Source: Aurantiochytrium sp. KH105
Lineage: Eukaryota > Sar > Bigyra > Thraustochytrida > Thraustochytriidae
Assembly: GCA_003116975.1 (NCBI GenBank)
Contig: BGKB01000060.1
Location: forward strand, 84,226-148,225
Length of the DNA stretch: 64,000 nt
Direction of reading: 5' to 3'
Part shown: positions 61,601 through 64,000 of the stretch, one piece after another
Numbering within the stretch: the stretch's first letter is position 1
Layout: every line of letters begins with the position of its first letter
The notes under the pieces: generated by a model
Told to the model about the DNA's origin: nothing
Databases searched by the model: none
Seen by the model: only the letters and a program-made list of their open reading frames with translations
Program-made: the position numbers and the translations under genes

Positions 61601-62982
61601 CTTGGCTGCAGCATCTTGAACAAGGCATTCACAAAGGCAGACATTGAGTTGCTATTGTCTGGCCCAGAAGACCACGAGCAGTAGCCTGCTGAGTTGCGGA
61701 GCCGGCAGGAGACAACAAGGGGTTCTTGTGGCAGCTTGTCGGGTCTTGCGACTGCATCGATAATGAGCACTTCCGCACCGTGCGAAAGATCAAAGAATCC
61801 AGTTAGGAGAAGCCCACGCCCGACTCGTGTCTTGCATGTATGGTTTCCCAGCACATCTCGGAAATCCCGAAGGTTTGCGTTGAGTCGCGCAAGTCGCAAG
61901 CCACCGTCTTCAGGTATGAGATCCTCGATGTCTTTAAGTGGGATATTCTCAGCATCGTCATGCATGTCTTCAAGAATCGTCATGCACTCGGACGGAAGAT
62001 GAGGAGCGTGGCCGACGAGAGCGCCGTCTCTTGTGTCTCTGCAACTATTGAGAAAGTCGCATGATATGCAATGCGGTGCAAGTCGCCAACGAAGCGCGTT
62101 CTCTGATTGCCGAGAGGAAAGAATGCGTCCAAGACTTCCCGATAGAAATGCACGCATCGACTTGAGGTCAGCCGATAAATTGAAGCGAACAGGTCCGTGT
62201 AGGAGAATTGAGCCCCATGACTGAGACTCGCAAGGAAGCCACACGCCACCGTATGGAGCCACCGAAAAGTCCACATCGAGACGATGAAAGGCCAAGAGGT
62301 CATGAAGCAGTATACTGTAGACGGCGACTTGAACACGATGAGAGAACTTGAGAGAGCTGGACGACTTGGCGTCAACGACAAGAAGTTCGCCCGTTTGTGG
62401 GGTCAAAAAAATAAAGTCGGGTCTTGCGTGAGCAAAGTCTGCACCTGCACTGCGCAATTCGTCGATCCAAGGTATCCCTCCGCCATCAGTCTGAGGGGCA
62501 ATGAGCGGTGCTTGTGCGAGCACAATGAGGTCATACTCTGCGCTATCTTTGTATTGGCGCAGAATTGTTCCGACGTCCATTTCAAAGTCCATTTGGCGCG
62601 AAAGATCGTAGAATCGCACTTTGTCGTTGGCCATCAGTGCTTGTTCGAGTTCCGCCTCGTGTATTTTACCGCGCTCAGTCTGAGCGCTTCCTTCGTGGTG
62701 AATTTTCGTGCGCGATGACCGCGAGGATCTCGCTTTGCGGTGAAGGAAGCGCTCGCATTCATCGCGCGCAAAGTATTCCCCGAGCATGGAGGCTGACGCG
62801 CGCGGGCGCTTACGGTGGACTTTCCGATCATCATTGTGCGAGGAAACTTCATTTTCGCTATTGAGTTCTTCGCCATCTGGGCCTTCTTCTTCCTCCTCTT
62901 TGTCTTGTTCTTCTTCTTCTTCTGCTGCTGCAAGGTTTTCCCGTGTCGCCCAAGCCTGCAGCCGCCAAAAAGTACGACGCAT
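58687..62982 (-). CDS. PD-(D/E)XK nuclease fused to SF1 helicase, Dna2-like
   Basis: The protein has 1431 residues from the ATG at 62982. The N-terminus is acidic and basic. A RecB/Cas4-type nuclease spans about 75-330, with ARDECERF, the GKIHEAELEQAL helix, RPDFIFL (Asp), LLVVDAKSSSSLKF (DxK) and HRVQVAVYSI (QxxxY); a CISCDFLNSC cysteine group with the first CER may hold an Fe-S cluster as in Dna2 and AddB. The middle (about 400-900) is poorly conserved. The C-terminus is an SF1B Upf1/Dna2-like helicase: VIWGPPGSGKTFTAARV (about 990), LLIDEASQMHEAHA (about 1117), VVGDHKQLGPVDEL (about 1146), VDTVEKAQGQTFDLVLV (about 1337) and NVAISRARYRTIVLAGE. The layout resembles Dna2 and bacterial nuclease-helicases. 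It may act in flap or end processing; the substrate is inferred. Confidence 0.75.
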   Translation of the reverse strand: MRRTFWRLQAWATRENLAAAEEEEEQDKEEEEEGPDGEELNSENEVSSHNDDRKVHRKRPRASASMLGEYFARDECERFLHRKARSSRSSRTKIHHEGSAQTERGKIHEAELEQALMANDKVRFYDLSRQMDFEMDVGTILRQYKDSAEYDLIVLAQAPLIAPQTDGGGIPWIDELRSAGADFAHARPDFIFLTPQTGELLVVDAKSSSSLKFSHRVQVAVYSILLHDLLAFHRLDVDFSVAPYGGVWLPCESQSWGSILLHGPVRFNLSADLKSMRAFLSGSLGRILSSRQSENALRWRLAPHCISCDFLNSCRDTRDGALVGHAPHLPSECMTILEDMHDDAENIPLKDIEDLIPEDGGLRLARLNANLRDFRDVLGNHTCKTRVGRGLLLTGFFDLSHGAEVLIIDAVARPDKLPQEPLVVSCRLRNSAGYCSWSSGPDNSNSMSAFVNALFKMLQPSLHESRPLACVAWDSPALSLFTQILVKVAVAEAQRARSCNENAASEEEEAAMLSKRASLLAWSIGDRSMLEDLPYTVDLFGAAQIPKISHFKSMKVAQLAARLSQANPPGLLPKWLTEKHAKSSGGLNKEGLAQAVHLVEALLFFDKVDLAKDFSFISETDLRIEIQEAESAYLDSIRASRANRVCFLRPFLAKHFVLPIPGFYTLADCVRTMVSSSSRATGRVFSNQEMQDMWSQGTENGIDDLLMRRVNHLCELVTKVHIMVRAHKQLCALPSPPPFAVSRILALSQESLVRAATKEQLRALAAARRQHEIRSSLPMEELPLEGKIFKLVSTGENKKVAGTYKALSKNCTFRADSDVTADLASKLATGDTFPQWYLVPATPIAWKQLLLTDDIDFMDTFPDSIPFSHGVASLQSTNRTTNSQSILVQIRGVMASGVQGQERWPEKDHVYFLVQRCVNFACKRLIQELEALSRGDPAGFMTLCKNPAQWEASMPRLDVKVNKKRQFFDGLHASQRMAVENCLQRRMQVIWGPPGSGKTFTAARVVLEILNTDTPAPRVAIVMASTNSAINTCLSHIREACQTFGLKRVCIRQIASNIGQDEDGGFATVEPGNVKAKLWGNYDMTILGTTPWQLFKCPGIKENRNDCVATPGFATLLLIDEASQMHEAHAAIGLRALHPEWGRLVVVGDHKQLGPVDELDGPAARSFLDTCISQGVEDAIGKKLATKLLENLRMNTAMGKLLHGPYGSDYQVVGSHRRESLKIRQLGEADTLHPLLQDPTIGLRFVELKWPLERVSSSDLLDKEAAFAMDVIRSYQANYKSTSSSSASSSSSSSDPSWTLTVLVVTPHHTQRRAMRRAIASHLSAEEAAAIRVDTVEKAQGQTFDLVLVLYGIQSHRAIAREATFIFDERRLNVAISRARYRTIVLAGENLIEVSPRALIDPVVQRGWAEMCRLRDFAAAAGSHSIENLGQ

Positions 62983-63943
62983 GACCTTTTTTCTGGCCCT
63001 CGCTCGGAACGTGGCGAGGTCCACACCGCGCGGCCCTGGCCCTGAGCGCTGGAGTCTAGCCGCGGGTCCGCTCCGGTCTATTCCTCTCCGCCCGCCGGCC
63101 CAAGACGCGGCGGTTGCGTTCGAGGTTTGCTCGCTTGCTCTGGCTTAAATTTGGCTTTTCGTGACCCACAGACATACTGGGGCCTAGTATGACACGTTGA
63201 TCGCGTTGAGAGCGGTAGGCCTGCCTGGCTGCTGCTCTTTTCGCTATTTCGTTATTGATTCATGCTGCAAGGAAGACTGCGACTGAGAGCGTACGGCCGA
63301 GAAAGAGTCGGGTTTGCGGTCACGATTGCGTGCAGTGAGGTGGCTGGCTCATCGCGCCTCTTCTTTTCACTGTAAGTTCTCTGCTCCTGCAAAAGAAGTC
63401 TTCAAGACACCGTGCCGATTTCCTTGCCGGCGACACCTCGCCAACCCGCCGCAGCAAAGCCCCTGCGCCAACCCAGACGTCCTTCTTCGCAGCGCGCCCA
63501 GGCCTGCCTCCCGCCATCCCCATCCTCGCTCCAGTGTCCGCTGTTGCTGCCGCCAGGCGCGGAAAAATCGCCCCGCGCCCGTGCAGCCAGGTCGCTCCGG
63601 GTGCACGCGGAGCGGCCTCGCCGCCCGTGCGTGCCACCGCGGCCGGCGCCGCTACAAGCCCAGCTGGCTTCCCCGCTGCGGCCGTAGCAGGCCGCCCGCG
63701 CAGACGCGACGCGCAGGCGGTCAGCATAAACCCGGGGAAGAAGGGAAGAAGGGAAGAAAAGAAGCCAAGCCGACTTGAAGAAGCAGAAAAGAAAGGAAAG
63801 GAAAGGAAAGGAAAGGAAAGGAAAGGAAAGCGAAGGGAAGGGAAGGAAAGGAAAGGGAAGGGAAGAAAGCAGTAGTTAGTGACAGCGAGTTCGTCGGCAG
63901 GCAAAGCGGGAACTCGCGCGCGCGGCGCGGCGCGGGCGGCGCG
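62983..63943. promoter_or_regulatory. Upstream region of the nuclease-helicase gene and right-edge gene
   Basis: This region contains TAGGCC motifs (63181, 63216), a GC-rich segment (63430-63720) and a GGAAA array (63787-63870). The long frames across it translate repeats. No gene is supported. Confidence 0.4.
63787..63870. repeat. GGAAA pentanucleotide array
   Basis: At least eight perfect copies of ggaaa pass into gggaa variants, just upstream of the possible right-edge gene start. Confidence 0.9.
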
Positions 63944-64000
63944 ATGGAGACCGCGGCGACGCTCGTGGCGGCCGCCGCGCAGGCGCTCGCGGCGCGGGGG
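63944..64000 (+). CDS. Possible start of a gene leaving the right edge
   Basis: An ATG in a GC-rich context opens a frame of 19 codons (METAATLVAAAAQALAARG) that continues past the window end. The GC-rich island just before it resembles those before other genes here. There is too little sequence to name a family. Confidence 0.25.
   Translation, partial: METAATLVAAAAQALAARG

Noticed and set aside
63320-63904. 194-codon minus-strand frame at the right end
   Set aside because: Its first quarter is a Phe/Pro/Leu translation of the GGAAA array; no family similarity.
1-64000. CRISPR arrays, insertion sequences, LTR elements and viral genes
   Set aside because: I saw no direct repeat-spacer pattern, no transposase or reverse transcriptase motifs, and no terminal repeats; the repeats present are simple tandem arrays.

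Overview
The window is nuclear DNA of a eukaryote. It has no operons or ribosome binding sites. Coding frames are long and almost intron-free, and the genes include borealin, a kinesin-9, a Rab1 GTPase, CLN3, a mitochondrial bL32 and FANCM. High GC, compact genes, two small GT-AG introns with a CTAAC branch point, tiny-macrocysts-type membrane proteins, and flagellar-type genes without any plastid gene fit a heterotrophic stramenopile such as a thraustochytrid. That placement is inference and no single gene proves it.

Layout. 1-3 kb: a partial DUF4470-like gene running off the left edge (-), a two-exon MORN-repeat gene (-) and mitochondrial ribosomal protein bL32 (+). 3-5.8 kb: a long gene-poor stretch ending at RAB1 (5776, +). 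7.4-11.4 kb: a Golgi GDP-sugar transporter (-) and a TIR-like/TPR protein (-). 12.5-16 kb: a signal-peptide multi-pass membrane protein (+) and borealin (+). 16.4-29.4 kb: two very large paralogous TmcB-like membrane proteins with a PAS-like domain, divergently transcribed from a 2.6-kb repeat-rich spacer. 29.8-32.6 kb: a fused HisC-HAD-HisB histidine biosynthesis gene with a 56-nt first exon (-). 33-38 kb: an LRR-ankyrin-alpha/beta-IQ protein (-) sharing a short divergent promoter with CLN3 (+). 38.4-39.4 kb: a DUF1336/EDR2-C protein (-). 39.4-44.2 kb: a repeat-rich gene desert holding a GC-rich island and a single N. 44.2-45.6 kb: a MetX-type homoserine O-acetyltransferase (+). 46-53.9 kb: a giant FANCM helicase with added Tudor-like, PHD and extended-PHD modules (-). 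55.1-63 kb: a coiled-coil protein (+), kinesin-9 (-) and a Dna2-like nuclease-helicase (-). A possible gene start lies at the right edge.

The genes are mostly unrelated housekeeping and cell-biological functions, as expected for a eukaryotic chromosome. They cover metabolism (histidine, methionine), secretion (Rab1, Golgi transporter), chromosome segregation and repair (borealin, FANCM, nuclease-helicase) and the flagellum (kinesin-9, possibly MORN). The most unusual items are four multidomain architectures: FANCM+PHD/ePHD, LRR-ANK-alpha/beta-IQ, HisC-HAD-HisB and TIR-like+TPR. The Tmc pair and the intergenic landscape of pentanucleotide arrays are also unusual. Starts were chosen at the first plausible ATG; several frames extend further upstream only through non-ATG codons.
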